From Gordonia sediminis (GTDB taxonomy: Bacteria; Actinomycetota; Actinomycetes; Mycobacteriales; Mycobacteriaceae), in the NCBI GenBank assembly GCA_004193205.1, contig RZUM01000006.1:248001-312000 (forward strand): 64,000 bases of DNA. Reading direction: 5' to 3'. Both the position numbers and the translations under genes were made by a program. Below are positions 1-9,329 of this stretch, piece by piece. Within the stretch, counting starts at the first letter, position 1. Each line of letters opens with the position of its first letter. The notes below the pieces were generated by a model. The model ran no database searches and had not been told where the DNA came from. It saw only the letters and a program-made list of their open reading frames with translations.

Positions 1-1029
1 CATCTTGTTGACCGTCTCGGGATCGGCAATCTGCTGGCGGGTCATCGCGACCATATCGGCATGGCCCAGCGCCAGGATCTCGGCCGCATCGGCGGGCTCG
101 TTGATGCGGCCCACCGCGATGACCGGTACGTCGACGACCGACCGGACCGCAGCGGCGAGGCTCTCCCAGATGCGCTTGGGGTGCTGCATGTCCGGCACGT
201 TCTGGTGCGCCTCGTTGTAGGTTGCGGCCTTCACGCAGATGTAGTCGATCTTGCCGGTGGCGACACACGCCTGGGCGATCTTCTGGGCATCGGACACCTC
301 GAGGCCCCCAGGGCTGTAGTCGTGGCCCTGCAGGTTCATGCCGACGAGGTAGTCCGGGCCGACCTCTTCCCGAACGGCGTCGATGACCCGCAGCATGATC
401 CGCATCCGATTCTCCAGCGAACCGCCGTACTCGTCCAGGCGATGGTTGGAGAACGGTGAGAGGAACGACGCCAGCAGGTATCCGCCGTAACCGGAGTGGA
501 TCTCGACACCGTCCATGCCGCCGGCCTTGGCGTGGCGGGCGCCGACCGCGTGCGCGTCGACGATCTCGTCGATGTCTTCGAGCTCCATTTCTTTGGGCAT
601 CTCGAGGTTGAACGGGCACGGGGTGTTCGACGGCGACCACAACGCTCGGCCGGTGAAGGTCGAATGTCCTTGTCGGCCACCGTGGCCGAGCTGCATCACG
701 ATGCGGGCGCCGTGCTCGTGGACAGCATCGGCGATCTTGCGCAGACCCGGAACGATGGCGGGGTTGTAGGAGTGCGGTTCACCCGGAACATCCTGGGAGG
801 TGGGATGGATCTGCGGGAACGCCATACCGATGAGCCCGGCGCCTCCCATGGCGCGCTCCCGGTAGTAGGCGACGTGCTGGTCGGACGGGAGGTAGTCCTT
901 GGCCATCCCTGTGCCGTGCCCGGTCATCACGACCCGGTTGCGGATCTGGACGTTGCCCAGGGTGATCGGCTCGAACAAGGGCGCCAGCGCAGCGGGGGTC
1001 GACGAGGCAGAACTGATCGTGGCTGTCAT
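1..1029 (-). CDS. Old yellow enzyme family NADH:flavin oxidoreductase (3' end outside window)
   Basis: The minus strand reads 343 codons from ATG at 1029 to the window edge without a stop, so the C-terminus is missing. GAAGGA lies 7 nt before the ATG. The protein begins as an FMN TIM barrel of the NADH:flavin oxidoreductase/2,4-dienoyl-CoA reductase type, with QLGHGGRQ near residue 115 and SPFSNHRLDEYGGSLENR near 190. The usual H-x-x-H/N substrate-anchoring pair appears as IHSGYGGY, so the second histidine is replaced by tyrosine. The family reduces activated C=C bonds or demethylates amines, using FMN and NAD(P)H. It follows the GMC oxidoreductase gene by 72 nt on the same strand and is probably co-transcribed. 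The substrate is unknown. Confidence 0.88.
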   Translation of the reverse strand, partial: MTATISSASSTPAALAPLFEPITLGNVQIRNRVVMTGHGTGMAKDYLPSDQHVAYYRERAMGGAGLIGMAFPQIHPTSQDVPGEPHSYNPAIVPGLRKIADAVHEHGARIVMQLGHGGRQGHSTFTGRALWSPSNTPCPFNLEMPKEMELEDIDEIVDAHAVGARHAKAGGMDGVEIHSGYGGYLLASFLSPFSNHRLDEYGGSLENRMRIMLRVIDAVREEVGPDYLVGMNLQGHDYSPGGLEVSDAQKIAQACVATGKIDYICVKAATYNEAHQNVPDMQHPKRIWESLAAAVRSVVDVPVIAVGRINEPADAAEILALGHADMVAMTRQQIADPETVNKM

Positions 1030-1101
1030 GGAGTTGTCCTTCGCGTAGTTCCGAATGAGCGACCCGGGGGCCGACTGGTAGAGGGGATGCACAAGTGCCG
1101 G

Positions 1102-2664
1102 TTAGGCGGTGAGCTGTCCTGACGCGCCGAGACGCAGCGACAGCGCAGCCACGGTCAGAGCAGGGTTCACCGCCGCCGAGGACACGAACGTCGAACTATC
1201 GGCGATCCACAGGTTGTCGAGGTCATGCGCCTTGAGGTCGGCATCCACGACACTCGCGTGCGGATCGGAACCCATCGTGGCTGTCCCACACTGGTGCGAT
1301 GTCGCCTCGACCCCGAGGTTCTGGGTGAGGACCACCGGGAAGCCGGCTCGGCGGACGACTCGCTTCATCTTCTTGACCAGTTCCTCGTGGGTGCGCATAT
1401 TGGTCGCGACCCGGGTCAGGCTGATCTGGTCGTTGGGTTTGACGATCACTCGGCTCTCGGGCAGCGGTAGGTCCTCGGACTGGATGAACAGGTCGAGCGT
1501 GTATTTCGTGGCTTCGTCGAGGATCGTCATCGGGATCCACGGTTTGCCCCGTTTGGCTTGCGGCCCACGGAGTTTGCCGAGCCCTTGGACATTTCCGAGC
1601 GGGTAGCGATTGTCGGGTCCGGTGCCGTACCAGTCGTTGATCCCGATCGTCTTCTGGTAGACGGCCTGGTTCTTCTGACGTGGGTCGATGGCCAGGAAGA
1701 AGGTGGTGACGTGAGCCATGTAGTTGCGGCCGACTTGGTCGGAGGAGTTGGCCAGGCCGGTCGGGTGTTTGTCCGACGCGGAGCGCAGCAGCAGCGCGGC
1801 GGTGTTGACCGCACCGCAGGCGAGCACGAATCGTTGCGCCCGGACCGACACCTGTCGCCCACTCTGCTCGATCGACGCCTCGGTGACCCTTCGACCCGTG
1901 TTGTCGGTGTGGAGGCGGTCGACGCGCGCGTTGGTCATCAGGCGTACGTGTCCTGATCGCAGCGCCGGGCGGACGGCCGCGACATCGGCGTCTCCCTTGG
2001 CATCGACCATGCAGGCGAACGAGTCGCACGTCTCGCACAACACACAGCCGCCTCCTGGCTGCCAGTTGATCGACTGCGGCGCTGCGAACGGTCGGAGTCC
2101 CTGTGCCCGGGCGCTGTCGACGAGACGAGCCATGGCCCCCTCGTGCGGGATGCCCGGGAACGGATAATCGGTGGAACGCCAGGGGTCGGTCGGATCCTCC
2201 CCCTTGTTGCTGTGCACCCAGAACATGCGCTCGGCCTCGCCATAGAAACGCTCGAGGTCGTGGTAGGTGATCGGCCACGCCGGCGACAGCCCGTCGATGT
2301 GCTCGACCGCGCCGAAATCCCACTCCCGGAATCGTGGGAGTGTGGCTCCGTATAGCTTGGTGCTGCCACCGACATAGTGGTAGTTGCCGGGAACGAAGTC
2401 ACGGCCGGCGACCTCGTCGTGCCAGGCAGCCGAGTTCTTGTAACGTCCGTCTGTGTGAACCGCCTGCACCGACCAGTTCTCGCGTTCGGCGGGCAGGAAG
2501 TCGCCCTGCTCGATGATGACCACATCGGCGCCTGAATCGCGGAGGGCGTAGGCGAGGCTGCCTCCCCCCATGCCGGAACCGATGATCGCGATGTCACAGT
2601 CGATGCGGTCGGCCGACCGGGAGATGACCTGAGGGCGCAGGTCGGCAACGGGGTCCAACGTCAT
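1102..2664 (-). CDS. GMC family FAD-dependent oxidoreductase
   Basis: A 520-residue flavoprotein. The ADP-binding site IIGSGMGGGSLAYAL lies near residue 27, followed by an acidic strand end (VVIIEQ). The C-terminal GMC domain carries HQCGTATMGSDPHASVVD near 460 and the typical WIADSSTFVSSAAVNPALT ending. The histidine in the first of these is a candidate catalytic base. A cysteine cluster (CVLCETCDSFAC, near 215) resembles that of membrane-linked or quinone/mycofactocin-linked GMC dehydrogenases rather than glucose oxidase. The likely reaction is oxidation of an alcohol or C-H group. No signal peptide or Tat motif is visible. It is the first gene of a minus-strand pair with the OYE-type reductase. 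A 17-bp palindrome (2789-2805) and a 14-nt element shared with the flavin reductase gene (2710-2723) lie upstream. Confidence 0.9.
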   Translation of the reverse strand: MTLDPVADLRPQVISRSADRIDCDIAIIGSGMGGGSLAYALRDSGADVVIIEQGDFLPAERENWSVQAVHTDGRYKNSAAWHDEVAGRDFVPGNYHYVGGSTKLYGATLPRFREWDFGAVEHIDGLSPAWPITYHDLERFYGEAERMFWVHSNKGEDPTDPWRSTDYPFPGIPHEGAMARLVDSARAQGLRPFAAPQSINWQPGGGCVLCETCDSFACMVDAKGDADVAAVRPALRSGHVRLMTNARVDRLHTDNTGRRVTEASIEQSGRQVSVRAQRFVLACGAVNTAALLLRSASDKHPTGLANSSDQVGRNYMAHVTTFFLAIDPRQKNQAVYQKTIGINDWYGTGPDNRYPLGNVQGLGKLRGPQAKRGKPWIPMTILDEATKYTLDLFIQSEDLPLPESRVIVKPNDQISLTRVATNMRTHEELVKKMKRVVRRAGFPVVLTQNLGVEATSHQCGTATMGSDPHASVVDADLKAHDLDNLWIADSSTFVSSAAVNPALTVAALSLRLGASGQLTA

Positions 2665-2709
2665 TGGTTACTCCTGTACGCAATGTTGGGCTGGCGACCC
2701 CAGGAGTGA

Positions 2710-2723
2710 TTCGTGGGTCACAT
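2710..2723 (-). promoter_or_regulatory. Element ATGTGACCCACGAA upstream of the GMC gene
   Basis: On the minus strand ATGTGACCCACGAA starts 46 nt before the GMC oxidoreductase start codon. The identical 14-mer occurs at 46586-46599, 44 nt before the flavin reductase start. Same strand sense and nearly the same distance suggest a shared promoter or activator element. That is inference. Confidence 0.4.
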
Positions 2724-2788
2724 GTTCCAACCCTATGGAGCAGCCAACCGCCGCAGTAGGAGCAAGATGCGCAGTCCTCCACGGGCGA

Positions 2789-2805
2789 TTGCACATCGTG
2801 TGCAA
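2789..2805. promoter_or_regulatory. 17-bp palindrome TTGCACA-TCG-TGTGCAA
   Basis: A perfect inverted repeat with 7-bp arms and a 3-nt centre in the 175-bp gap between the end of the PucR gene and the start of the GMC gene, about 125 nt upstream of the GMC start. It has the size and symmetry of a dimeric regulator's operator. The adjacent PucR protein is one candidate binder. Confidence 0.45.
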
Positions 2806-2839
2806 CCGAGTCTGACGCCGTGACTCTTGGCGGCAGCGA

Positions 2840-4411
2840 TTACTGGAGCAGGTCTGACTTGCGCCGCAGCAACAGGTCGTGACCTCGCACGGCGAACACC
2901 AGTGCCTGCCGCGAGTCAGGGTCGTCGAGGGACCGGCCGAGGAGTTTGGTGATCCTGTCCAGCCGGTAGTAGAGGGTGCGGCGCTGGACGAAGAGCTGGG
3001 CCGCCGCCTGCGACTTGTTGCCATCGCAGGTCAGGTAGGTCCGCAGTGTGGGCAGGAGCGGATTGCTGGCCTTGGCGTCGTGTTTGAGCAGCGGACCGAG
3101 CTCATCCTCGATGTATCGCGCCAGTTCTGGGCCCTGCGCGAGCGACGCCAGCAGGCGGAGGACACCCAGGTCGTCGAACCGGTGGACGGCTGTGTCGGGA
3201 TGTGCGGCCGCCACCGACGCGGCACTTCGGGCTTGGTCGATCGCGGTGCTCAGTTGATCAGGACTGACCGGTCGACTCAGGCCGGCGCTCAGATCGAGCG
3301 CTTTGAGCCGGCCGATCACATTCTGCTCCGCGCTGGTGCGTGGCAGTCCCAGGATGGCGAGCAGGTGGTCGCCGACATCGGCGACCACCGCCGGGATGTG
3401 CAGGGCACGGCACAGTTCTTCGATCACCTCTTCACTGGCTGTACCCGTCGAGTCCTTGCACACGAACACGACGAGCAGCGCCCGTTCCCGCAGGTCGCAA
3501 CCCATCCGCAGTGCCCGGTTGACGAACATCTCGCCCGAGATGTCGCCGAGCAGTAGTCGGCTGACCAGCGCATTCTGCCGTTGCGCCGCCTTGGCCCCGC
3601 TCTCTCGTGCACCGAGCAACGCGATCGCGATGCCGGCCGTGGCCCGGTCGAGGGCGTAGGCCTCGATCCCGGCCAATGGTCCACCGCCGTGGAGCACATG
3701 CACCCATCCCCACCGCTCGCCACGCAGGATGACCGCTCGGCGCGTACACCCCACGGCCTCGTTCGCGTTGTCTCCCACGCTGTGCGCCGCATCATGATCG
3801 ATCCGCGAGTGACGCTCCCATTCCGACAGCAGGTCATCGGCCGGTCCTGTCGCACCGGAGTACGAGATCACCTGGCGCGTAGCGTCTTCCAGCACAACCG
3901 GATGTCCGACCTCGCGCGAGAGCGCGTCGGTGAAAGGCACATGATCGCGGCCCTCGAGCAGTAGGTGCATGAACGTGTCGTTGAGTCGTTCATAGGCTGT
4001 CAGATCCAGTACACGCTGATCCACCAGTGACTCGTGGACCTGCGCCGACACCTCGACGAAGGGCACCTCTCCGTCGAGGCCGACCAGCGGCAGGTTGCGG
4101 GCGCGCGCCTCGTCGATGAGCGCCGGTGGCATCTGATCGAAGGCGCGGCCGCTGAGCTCGATGATCAGCACAGCCGCACCAGCGTCAGCGATCCGGTCGA
4201 TGTACTTCCGCTGCTCTTCATCGGTCTTACCGATGCCCAGTCCTGCGGTCAGCAACATCTCCCCACCCGTGAGGAAGTCGGCGATGTCGGGGACCTCCGT
4301 GGGATGGACCCATCGGATGGGGGTGGCCAGCTTCGACTCGCCCGCGTACACGCGGAACGGCACGCGCGAGAACACCTCGAGACCTAGTGACGCCTCAACT
4401 GTCATGGTCAT
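2840..4411 (-). CDS. PucR family transcriptional regulator
   Basis: 523 residues with the PucR layout. An N-terminal PucR sensor domain (about 10-130) contains the GGEMLLTAGLGIG stretch. A degenerate GGDEF-like middle (about 285-400) follows. The C-terminal PucR helix-turn-helix (about 455-515) has LRTYLTCDGNKSQAAAQL and RRTLYYRLDRI. Such proteins control purine, amino-acid or aromatic catabolism and often respond to a pathway intermediate. The gene diverges from the ThDP enzyme operon at 4732 and lies upstream of the GMC/OYE pair, so both are candidate targets. Two in-frame ATGs stand two codons apart (4411 and 4405). The upstream AAAGG fits the first about as well as the second. Confidence 0.9.
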   Translation of the reverse strand: MTMTVEASLGLEVFSRVPFRVYAGESKLATPIRWVHPTEVPDIADFLTGGEMLLTAGLGIGKTDEEQRKYIDRIADAGAAVLIIELSGRAFDQMPPALIDEARARNLPLVGLDGEVPFVEVSAQVHESLVDQRVLDLTAYERLNDTFMHLLLEGRDHVPFTDALSREVGHPVVLEDATRQVISYSGATGPADDLLSEWERHSRIDHDAAHSVGDNANEAVGCTRRAVILRGERWGWVHVLHGGGPLAGIEAYALDRATAGIAIALLGARESGAKAAQRQNALVSRLLLGDISGEMFVNRALRMGCDLRERALLVVFVCKDSTGTASEEVIEELCRALHIPAVVADVGDHLLAILGLPRTSAEQNVIGRLKALDLSAGLSRPVSPDQLSTAIDQARSAASVAAAHPDTAVHRFDDLGVLRLLASLAQGPELARYIEDELGPLLKHDAKASNPLLPTLRTYLTCDGNKSQAAAQLFVQRRTLYYRLDRITKLLGRSLDDPDSRQALVFAVRGHDLLLRRKSDLLQ

Positions 4412-4731
4412 GAATCACACACCTTTTGTCGCCTCGCCATACCGCGACACACTGTGCAGAACTATGACTCAATTATGCGCAGGTTGGGTCTGACTCGGTC
4501 AACGTCATTCGTTGCAGACTGATTTGTGACAGTTACCGCCGTCACCATTCCTCGACACGCTGAGTCCAACCGCTCATAGCGAGGATGCCACCTCAGTCCG
4601 ACCGACGCACCACTTGATCGAAAACGCATCACCGTCAGAAGCGCTGGCGCGGGAGGTGCGGAACGGACCCCGCGCAGCAGCGTCTGCGGCCGATAGAGCG
4701 CCGACCGACGCAGATAGAGAAAGGATCGTCA
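4412..4731. promoter_or_regulatory. Divergent promoter region between pucR and the ThDP operon
   Basis: 320 bp without a convincing gene. It should hold the promoters for both flanking genes. CGTTGCAGACTGAT at 4510-4523 matches 13 of 14 bases with CGTTACAGACTGAT (57448-57461), which lies in the other gap between a full-length pucR gene and its divergent operon. No clear long palindrome was seen. Confidence 0.5.
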
Positions 4732-6516
4732 ATGCCCAGACTCAACGGCGGGCAGGTCGTCGCCCGAGTACTCAAGGAATACGGTGTCCCCTACGTGGCG
4801 GGCATTCCCGGCCACGGCATCTGGGGCCTGATGGATGCGTTCCTCGAGGACGAATCGAAGATCCCGTTCATCCAGACCTACCACGAGCAGAGCGCCGTGC
4901 ATCTGGCCGACGGCTATTACCGTGCCTCGGGCAAGCCCATGGCTGCCGTCACCTCAATCGGTGCCGGTGCGTCCAACACCGTCCTCGGACTGGCGACCGC
5001 CTACAGCGACTCGACGAGCGTCCTGGTCATCACCGGCGGCCCACCGCGGCACATGCGTGGCCGCGGCGTGCTGCAGGAACTCGAACGCCAGAAGGACAAC
5101 GGCTTCCCCCAGGTCGCCGAGGCGGTTTCCAAGCGCAGCTGGGTCGCCAACAGCATCGAAGATCTCCCCTTCGTGATGCACCGCGCCTTCAGCACCATGC
5201 TGACCGGACGTCGCGGGCCGGCCCACATCGAGGTGCCGTGGGATCTGCACGCCGAGACCGCCGAGGTCTCCTTCCACGATCTGGCCCGTCGCCTTCCCGT
5301 CGGTCTGCAGTACCCCGACCCCGAAGCCATCGCCCGCGCGGTGTCGGTGCTCAGCTCCGCCAAGCGTCCGGTCATCGTCGTCGGTGGCGGTGCCATCAGC
5401 GCCAACGCGACCGACGAGATCCGCTCGGTCGCCGAGGCCTTCGACATTCCCGTGGTGACCACGTGGAACGGAAAGAGCGCCTTCCCCGAGGACCACGACC
5501 TGTTCATCGGCAGCGTCGGGCAAACCGGCACGATTCATGGGAACTACCTGGCCGCCAACGCCGACGTCGTGCTCAACGTGGGCTGCCGCTTCACAGACTG
5601 GTCGGCCTCGAGCTACGCCCGCGGAGCATCGTTCTCCTTCCCGCCGGCCAAGCTCATCCACATCGACATCGACCCGCACGAGATCGGCAAGATCTACCCG
5701 ACCGAGGTCGGCATTCTCTCCGACGCCAAACCTGCGGTCGCCGCGATTCTCGATTCACTGCCGGCCAAGCCCGACCGCACCGAGTACCTCGCCGAGATCG
5801 CCGAACGCAAGGCGGATTGGGAGGCCCAGCTCTCGGAGCGACGCGACACCGACCGCTACCCCTTCACCCTGCAGCGTCCTCTGGGAGCGTTGCGCAATGT
5901 GATGGAGCGCGACGGCATCGTGCTGTCGGGATCGGGCAACACCCAGGGTGCGGTCAAGCAGACGTTCCCCGTGTACGAGCCGCGCACCCACCTGACCACT
6001 GGCGGCTTCTCGGCGATGGGGTGGCCGGTGCCGGCCGCACTCGGTGCCAAGCTGGCACAACCGGAGCGTCAGGTCGCCTGCATCACCGGTGACGGTGACT
6101 TCCTGATGACCGCACAGGAGATCGGCGTCGCGATTCAGCACGACATCCCTGTCGTGTTCGTCGTGCAGGACAACTCGGGCTACATCTCCATTCGCGGTGG
6201 TCAGAAGAATGCGACCGACCGCCATATCGGCACCGAGTTCAACCGCCCCGATGGCACACCGTACAGCCCCAGCTTCAAGGATCTCGGCAAGTCGTTCGGC
6301 CTGGAGTCCTTCCGGGTGGAGTCGCCCGCCGACCTCGAGCCCACTTTCAAGCGGGCATTCGACGCGAAGGCACCGGTGTTGGTCGAGGTCCCCACCGACC
6401 GTGACCTGGCCAGCCCGTTCGTCCCCGGCTGGCTAGACTTCCCGCCGCTGCCGCACATCACCGATGAGCGTCAGGCCGAGTACCGGGACTACCGTTCGCG
6501 CGAGCAACACCAGTAG
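4732..6516 (+). CDS. ThDP-dependent enzyme, acetolactate synthase/benzoylformate decarboxylase superfamily
   Basis: 594 residues with the three ThDP-fold domains in order. The N-terminal PYR domain has the ylide-activating glutamate E52 in TYHEQSAVHLADGYYRASG. The central domain is about 190-330. The C-terminal PP domain has GDGDFLMTAQEIG near 448, ending about 27 residues later in the cofactor-binding asparagine of QDNSGY. The family includes acetolactate synthase, 2-oxo-acid decarboxylases and lyases. No branched-chain biosynthesis gene is nearby, so a catabolic carboligase or decarboxylase role is more likely. GAAAGGA lies 6 nt before the ATG. It heads a plus-strand run with a mycofactocin-type SDR 123 nt downstream, which suggests the SDR handles the aldehyde or acyloin product. 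The exact substrate is not predictable. Confidence 0.88.
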   Translation: MPRLNGGQVVARVLKEYGVPYVAGIPGHGIWGLMDAFLEDESKIPFIQTYHEQSAVHLADGYYRASGKPMAAVTSIGAGASNTVLGLATAYSDSTSVLVITGGPPRHMRGRGVLQELERQKDNGFPQVAEAVSKRSWVANSIEDLPFVMHRAFSTMLTGRRGPAHIEVPWDLHAETAEVSFHDLARRLPVGLQYPDPEAIARAVSVLSSAKRPVIVVGGGAISANATDEIRSVAEAFDIPVVTTWNGKSAFPEDHDLFIGSVGQTGTIHGNYLAANADVVLNVGCRFTDWSASSYARGASFSFPPAKLIHIDIDPHEIGKIYPTEVGILSDAKPAVAAILDSLPAKPDRTEYLAEIAERKADWEAQLSERRDTDRYPFTLQRPLGALRNVMERDGIVLSGSGNTQGAVKQTFPVYEPRTHLTTGGFSAMGWPVPAALGAKLAQPERQVACITGDGDFLMTAQEIGVAIQHDIPVVFVVQDNSGYISIRGGQKNATDRHIGTEFNRPDGTPYSPSFKDLGKSFGLESFRVESPADLEPTFKRAFDAKAPVLVEVPTDRDLASPFVPGWLDFPPLPHITDERQAEYRDYRSREQHQ

Positions 6517-6528
6517 GACATTCCCGGG

Positions 6529-6560
6529 TCCGCCACCGTGTCAGAGCACACGGCGGCGGA
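6529..6560 (+). terminator. Imperfect hairpin after the ThDP gene
   Basis: TCCGCCACCGTGT (6529-6541) pairs with ACACGGCGGCGGA (6548-6560) with one mismatch across a 6-nt loop, 12 nt after the stop. No U-tract follows. It may reduce read-through into the SDR or stabilise the mRNA. Confidence 0.45.
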
Positions 6561-6639
6561 TCTGGGCTGCCCTTACCCGCTTTACATCCACCAGGGGTGA
6601 TCTCGTTCACGATCACCGAGACCAGACAAGGAGATCGAT

Positions 6640-7497
6640 ATGGGACGTCTGAAGGGCAAGGTCGCGCTGATCACCGGCGCCGCCCGCGGACAGGGCCGCT
6701 CACACGCCCTGAGGCTGGCCGAGGAAGGCGCAGACATCATCGCCCTCGATCTGTGCCGGCAGATCGCAACCGTCCCCTATCCCATGTCGGACTCCGACGA
6801 TCTGCAAACCACGGCCGATCTGGTCCACAGTCGTGGTCGCCGTGTGTTCACCGCCGAGGTGGACGTCCGTGACCTCGCCGGCCTGCAAAACGCGGTAGCT
6901 GACGCCGTAGTCGAGCTGGGCCGCCTCGACATCGTGGTTGCCAATGCCGGCACCCTCAACGACACCGCACCCATGTGGGAACTCTCCGAGGAGCAGTTCC
7001 AGGACCAGATCGACGTCAACCTCACCGGCGTGTGGAAGACGATCAAGGCCACCGTGCCCACCCTGCTTGCCCAGAACGACGGCGGTTCCATCATTCTCAT
7101 CAGCTCGATTTCGGGGCTGACCGCCGAGCTGAACGTCGGCCACTATGCCGCGTCCAAACACGGTGTCAACGGGCTGATGCGCACCCTCTCAGGTGAACTC
7201 GCGCCGCACGGTATCCGCGTCAATTCGATCAACCCGACCAACGTCAACACGCTGATGATCAACAATCCGCGTTACAACAAGCTGTTTGCCGGGGACAAGG
7301 AGGACGCGACTCAGGAGGACGCGTTGCCGGCACTCACCGCGATGCACGCCCTGCCCGTCCCATTCCTCGATCCGATCGATGTGAGCAATCTGGTGTCATA
7401 TCTGGCAGGCGAGGAAGGTCGATACATGACCGGGTCCGCCCACGTCATCGACGCCGGCGCCCTCACCCCGTTCAAAGCACCGCACCTCGCCAGCTGA
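6640..7497 (+). CDS. Mycofactocin-coupled SDR family oxidoreductase
   Basis: 285 residues. The N-terminus GRLKGKVALITGAARGQGRS and the long insert after strand 2 (LCRQIATVPYPMSDSDDL) are typical of the SDR subfamily that holds a non-exchangeable NAD and is thought to use mycofactocin as electron acceptor. The catalytic Tyr and Lys lie in VGHYAASKHG, with the serine in ISSISG before them. The substrate is probably an alcohol or hydroxy acid. AAGGAG precedes the ATG with good spacing. It lies between the ThDP enzyme and the cNMP/CBS/DUF294 gene and has a close paralogue at 15375. No mft biosynthetic cluster is in the window, though an MftD homologue is at 11339. Confidence 0.9.
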   Translation: MGRLKGKVALITGAARGQGRSHALRLAEEGADIIALDLCRQIATVPYPMSDSDDLQTTADLVHSRGRRVFTAEVDVRDLAGLQNAVADAVVELGRLDIVVANAGTLNDTAPMWELSEEQFQDQIDVNLTGVWKTIKATVPTLLAQNDGGSIILISSISGLTAELNVGHYAASKHGVNGLMRTLSGELAPHGIRVNSINPTNVNTLMINNPRYNKLFAGDKEDATQEDALPALTAMHALPVPFLDPIDVSNLVSYLAGEEGRYMTGSAHVIDAGALTPFKAPHLAS

Positions 7498-7505
7498 TCC
7501 ACGTC

Positions 7506-9329
7506 GTGAAGGAGTTCGTCGAGTTCCTCGGTCAGCAGTCGCCCTATGACCGCCTGAACGATGCCGACCTGACCCGCCTCGCATCGCACGTGGAGGTGGA
7601 GTTCTTCCCGGCCGGCGCGATCATCGTGCCGACCGACTCGCCACCGCTGACCGACATATATGTCGTGCGAACCGGTTCCGTGGAGATCCTCGATCGGGGG
7701 CGCGTCGCCGACATCCTCTCCGTGGGTGACACGTTCGGTCACATCTCGGTGTTGTCCGGACTCCCACCGTCGATGGTCGTCCGCGCCCACGACGACTGCC
7801 TGTGCTACCGATTCCCCGACCCTCGGGTAATCATTGATCGTCCTGACCTGCTGCGGTACGGACACTACGGCCAGTTGATCGCCCGGGAGCGGCTGGTGGC
7901 CTCCGGTGGTCCCCTGGCCCGACTCGAGACACCCTTGTCAAAGTCGATGCAGCCGATCCTGTGGTGCGGCGCCGACGACGTCGTCCGAGACGTCGCCCGC
8001 CGGATGACCGAGTCGGGCCGCTCGTGTGCGATCTTCCAGCTCACAGATCAGTATGGGATCGTCACCGAACACGATTTCAGCCGCCGGATCGCGACCGGCG
8101 AGATCGGGATCGATGAACCAGTCCGAACAGTCGGCAGCACACCGGCATTGAGCGTCTCGTCGACCACGACGGGTCACAACGCCTATCTGTTCATGATTCG
8201 GCACGGTATCCACCACCTCGTCGTCGACGACCCTCTCGGTCGCCCGGCAGGGGTGGTTCGCGTGGTCGACTTCACCGCCGCCGAGGTCCGTGACCCTCTG
8301 GTCATCCGGCGTGCGATCGGCCTCGCCCGAACCCCCGACGAGTTGGCCACCGCCTGCGCGTCCATCTCCCCGACGGCAGTCGAGCTCTGGCGTGCGGGGG
8401 TGTCGGCCGAGCACTTCGGCGCCGTGCTCACCGCGATGATCCAGTCGGCGCTCCTGCGGATCATCGAGATGTCCACGGCCGAGGGAATTCTCGAGACTCT
8501 CACCTGCAGTTGGCTTCTGCTGGGATCGGCCGGTCGCGGCGAGCCCTTGCTCAACTCCGACCTCGACACCGCGCTGATCTGGGAGCCCCGCGATCCGGAA
8601 ACCTCGGTGGACCCCGACGAGGTCGTCGCCCGGGTGACGCCCATCATCGGCTCCCTGCCGCACTACGGATTCCTCCCTTGCCCGCAAAACCTGAACGCGT
8701 CGTCGCCGCTGTTCTGCCGGTCGGTTGACCAGTGGGAGCAGGCGGCCGGGTACTGGCGCACCAACCCGACACTGTCGAACAACCTGCTGACGGCATCGAC
8801 GCTGCTCGATGGCCACGCGATCACCGAGGCCCGACTCGCCTCCCGGGTCTACAGCCAAGTGCTCGCATCGCCCGGGCGAGATCAGTTCGCCCGCGTGCTG
8901 ACCCGCTCGGCGGTGGCGACCAGACCACCCACCGGCTTCGTCCGCGGACTGGTCGTCGGCCATCTCGGTGAGCACCGCGGTGACCTCAACCTGAAGAAGT
9001 GTGCCCTGCGGCCCATCGCCGGTTTGGCCCGGGCATTGGCACTGCGTGCCGGGGACACGTCGGGATCGACACCCGAGCGGCTCGCCCGCGCCAAACAGGC
9101 CGGACTGCTTCATGCCGAAGAGGCCGATGCGTTGATCGAAGCCTTCTGGCTCGCCTACCAACTCGCGATCGACCATCAGGTGACCGCAATCACCGAAGGC
9201 ACCACCCCACGGTCCTCGTTCCCCGCATCATCGCTGAACCCGTTGCTGCGCCGCCATCTTCGCGAAACCTTCCGTGTCATCGGGCAGGTCCAGGATCGGT
9301 TCGGCGACTACTACGAGGCGCGCCTATGA
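7506..9329 (+). CDS. Cyclic-nucleotide-binding, CBS and DUF294 nucleotidyltransferase-like protein
   Basis: 607 residues with a GTG start 8 nt after the SDR stop and no strong ribosome site. Domains in order: a cNMP-binding fold (about 10-110), a CBS pair (about 140-255), a DUF294 nucleotidyltransferase-like domain (about 280-420) and a DUF294 C-terminal helical domain (about 450-600). LLGSAGRGEPLLNSDLDTAL near 338 matches the GlnD-like nucleotidyltransferase signature, with its GS and paired Asp residues intact, so it may be active. The family is usually linked to regulation of carboxylate or acetate uptake and metabolism. The target is unknown. It overlaps the exonuclease gene by 4 nt (ATGA), so the two are translationally coupled. 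Placement behind a ThDP enzyme and SDR suggests second-messenger control of this operon. Confidence 0.85.
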   Translation: MKEFVEFLGQQSPYDRLNDADLTRLASHVEVEFFPAGAIIVPTDSPPLTDIYVVRTGSVEILDRGRVADILSVGDTFGHISVLSGLPPSMVVRAHDDCLCYRFPDPRVIIDRPDLLRYGHYGQLIARERLVASGGPLARLETPLSKSMQPILWCGADDVVRDVARRMTESGRSCAIFQLTDQYGIVTEHDFSRRIATGEIGIDEPVRTVGSTPALSVSSTTTGHNAYLFMIRHGIHHLVVDDPLGRPAGVVRVVDFTAAEVRDPLVIRRAIGLARTPDELATACASISPTAVELWRAGVSAEHFGAVLTAMIQSALLRIIEMSTAEGILETLTCSWLLLGSAGRGEPLLNSDLDTALIWEPRDPETSVDPDEVVARVTPIIGSLPHYGFLPCPQNLNASSPLFCRSVDQWEQAAGYWRTNPTLSNNLLTASTLLDGHAITEARLASRVYSQVLASPGRDQFARVLTRSAVATRPPTGFVRGLVVGHLGEHRGDLNLKKCALRPIAGLARALALRAGDTSGSTPERLARAKQAGLLHAEEADALIEAFWLAYQLAIDHQVTAITEGTTPRSSFPASSLNPLLRRHLRETFRVIGQVQDRFGDYYEARL

